Assembly: GCA_029264225.1 (NCBI GenBank)
Contig: JARICB010000244.1
Location: 1-13,465, forward strand
Length of the DNA stretch: 13,465 nucleotides
Direction of reading: 5' to 3'
From: Nocardioides sp.
GTDB taxonomy: Bacteria; Actinomycetota; Actinomycetes; Propionibacteriales; Nocardioidaceae
Shown: piece by piece, positions 11,984-13,465 of the stretch
How positions within the stretch are numbered: position 1 is the first letter of the stretch
Layout of the letters: every line of letters begins with the position of its first letter
Program-made: the position numbers and the translations under genes
Notes under the pieces: generated by a model
Told to the model about the DNA's origin: nothing
Databases searched by the model: none
The model's input: the letters and a program-made list of their open reading frames with translations, nothing else

Positions 11984-13465
11984 ATGACTGCTGCTACCGA
12001 CGTCCGCGCCCTCCTGGAGCAGGTGCAGGCGCAGGAAGCGTGGGCGGTGATCCGGCGCAAGGCCGCACCGACGGCCGGCATCGTGGGCGGCACCCGCAGC
12101 GAGGTCGACTCCATCCTCGACATTCCGCTGGAGACCGGCACCCCGGAGCCCGGACGTAGCGTCGACCGGCTGGTGGCGGTGCCGTTCGCAGCGATCCGCG
12201 AGCGCGGCTTCGAGGCGATCGACGACGAGACGCCACTGGTGGTGGTCGACATCGACCAGGAGCATGAGGTCACTGTCGACGACCTGCTGTCGGCGCTGCC
12301 CGACGTGCCGATCGAGTTCTCCGACCGCGGCGGCTTCGGCATCGAGGACGCCGACTACGCCACCATCGTGGAGCGGATCATCAACGAGGAGATCGGTCAG
12401 GGCGAGGGCGCCAACCTGGTCATCGGGCGCCACTACCGCGCGGTGCTCGCCGACTGGGACGCCGCTCGCGCGCTGACCGTGTTCCGGCGACTGCTCGAGC
12501 GCGAACGTGGCGCCTACTGGACGTTCATCTTCTACACCGGCGACCGGTTCCTGATCGGCGCCAGCCCGGAGCGGCACGTCTCGGTCAAGGACGGCGACGT
12601 CCGGATGAACCCGATCTCCGGGACGTTCCGCACGGGCGGCGCGGTGGACGACGACGACCTCAAGCAGCGACTGCTCGACTTCCTCGGCGATGAGAAGGAG
12701 ATCTACGAGCTCTTCATGGTGGTCGACGAAGAGCTGAAGATGATGTGCGACCTGTGCCACGAGGGCGGCCAGGTGCTCGGACCCTTCCTCAAGCCGATGA
12801 CCCACCTGGTGCACACCGAATACCTGTTGGCCGGGCGCAGCGACCGGGATCCACGAGAGATCCTGCGCGACACGATGTTTGCCGCCACCGTTACCGGGGC
12901 GCCGGTGGAGAACGCCTGCCGGCTGATCGCTACCTACGAGGCCGAGGGACGCGGCTACTACGGCGCGGCGCTGGCCCTGTTCGGTCGCGATGAGCGGGGC
13001 AACCCGACGATGGACAGCCCTATCCTGATCCGCACCGCCGACGTCTCCGCGAGCGGCGAGCTGAAGGTGAGCGCCGGGGCGACGCTGGTGCGCGACTCCG
13101 ATGCGGCCTACGAGGTGGCCGAGACGCACGCCAAGGCATCCGGAATCCTCAGCGCCTTCGGCCTGGTGCCCCAAGCCACGGTGGCGAGCGACTCGATCGC
13201 GGCACTGACCCGAGATGAAGACGTGCTGCTCGCGCTGGGCACCCGCAACCAGCGGCTCAGCAGGTTCTGGCTGACCGACCAGGAAGGCGCTGCGCCCGAC
13301 CCGTCGCTGGCCGGGAAGAGCGTGGTGATCCTGCACGGCGAGGACGACTTCGTGAACATGCTCCGCCACGTGCTCAGCGTCTTCGGCATGACCTCGAGGG
13401 TGGTACGCCACCCCGACTACGCCACCGGTGCCTTCGACGGCGCAGACCTGGTCATCGTCGGCCCC
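11984..13465 (+). CDS. PhzE/anthranilate-synthase-family chorismate amination enzyme, C-terminus cut by window
   Basis: 494 codons visible, open at the right edge. Residues about 115-420 are a chorismate-binding synthase domain: 'GGFGIEDADYATIVERIINEEIGQGEGAN' (116-144 region), 'GAYWTFIFYTGDRFLIGASPERHV' (176-199), 'MNPISGTFR' 208-216, 'FLGDEKEIYELFMVVDEELKMM' (233-254), 'HLVHTEYLLAGRS' 274-286, 'DTMFAATVTGAPVENA' 296-311, 'EGRGYYGAALALFGRD' (321-336). These follow PhzE more closely than TrpE. From about residue 443, 'GKSVVILHGEDDFVNML' begins a fused class I glutamine amidotransferase domain. The family converts chorismate with glutamine ammonia to 2-amino-2-deoxyisochorismate (PhzE) or anthranilate. 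No other phenazine genes are visible within this window, so the end product is open. The mRNA is probably leaderless. The enzyme is cytoplasmic. Confidence 0.88.
   Translation, partial: MTAATDVRALLEQVQAQEAWAVIRRKAAPTAGIVGGTRSEVDSILDIPLETGTPEPGRSVDRLVAVPFAAIRERGFEAIDDETPLVVVDIDQEHEVTVDDLLSALPDVPIEFSDRGGFGIEDADYATIVERIINEEIGQGEGANLVIGRHYRAVLADWDAARALTVFRRLLERERGAYWTFIFYTGDRFLIGASPERHVSVKDGDVRMNPISGTFRTGGAVDDDDLKQRLLDFLGDEKEIYELFMVVDEELKMMCDLCHEGGQVLGPFLKPMTHLVHTEYLLAGRSDRDPREILRDTMFAATVTGAPVENACRLIATYEAEGRGYYGAALALFGRDERGNPTMDSPILIRTADVSASGELKVSAGATLVRDSDAAYEVAETHAKASGILSAFGLVPQATVASDSIAALTRDEDVLLALGTRNQRLSRFWLTDQEGAAPDPSLAGKSVVILHGEDDFVNMLRHVLSVFGMTSRVVRHPDYATGAFDGADLVIVGP

Noticed and set aside
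11861..13411. Minus-strand open frame of about 516 codons opposite the PhzE-like gene
   Set aside because: His/Val/Arg-rich shadow translation with no motif; the plus strand is clearly coding.

Overview
The window is about 13.5 kb of GC-rich DNA with GTG and ATG starts, 4-bp ATGA/GTGA gene overlaps and at least two candidate leaderless genes. This style, and the gene families, point to an actinobacterium. A Nocardioides-like (Propionibacteriales) chromosome is my best guess, but it is a guess.

Left half (1-7467, all minus strand, so read right to left): a probable SigK regulon in one block. The order is a membrane-anchored sulfite-oxidase-fold molybdoenzyme, an MPT70/MPT83-like fasciclin lipoprotein, an ECF sigma factor of SigK type, its membrane anti-sigma RskA, a fused FAD-oxidoreductase/DUF1365 protein, a cyclopropane-fatty-acyl-phospholipid-synthase-family methyltransferase, and a second such methyltransferase cut by the window edge. 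From sigK leftward, gene junctions are 4-bp overlaps or a 3-bp gap, so they are almost certainly translated from one mRNA. In M. tuberculosis the corresponding genes lie at two loci (Rv0444c-Rv0449c and the mpt83/dipZ/mpt70 region). I found the same motif, CAATCC-N16-CGAA, on the correct strand upstream of both the molybdoenzyme and the fasciclin gene. It resembles the published SigK promoter, so the system is probably autoregulated: SigK drives surface-protein, redox and membrane-lipid-modifying genes, and RskA holds it off.

Right half (7559-13465, all plus strand): an enoyl-CoA hydratase-family protein divergent from the molybdoenzyme; a 94-bp almost loop-free palindrome in the gap that follows; a HelD-type helicase/RNA polymerase recycling factor; an integral-membrane acyltransferase-3 protein; and a PhzE-type chorismate-utilising enzyme (synthase plus start of the glutamine amidotransferase domain) cut by the right edge. 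These look like separate transcription units with no obvious shared pathway.

No tRNA, rRNA, CRISPR array, transposase or prophage gene was seen. No gene-free stretch exceeds 300 bases; the longest (8306-8508) holds the palindrome.
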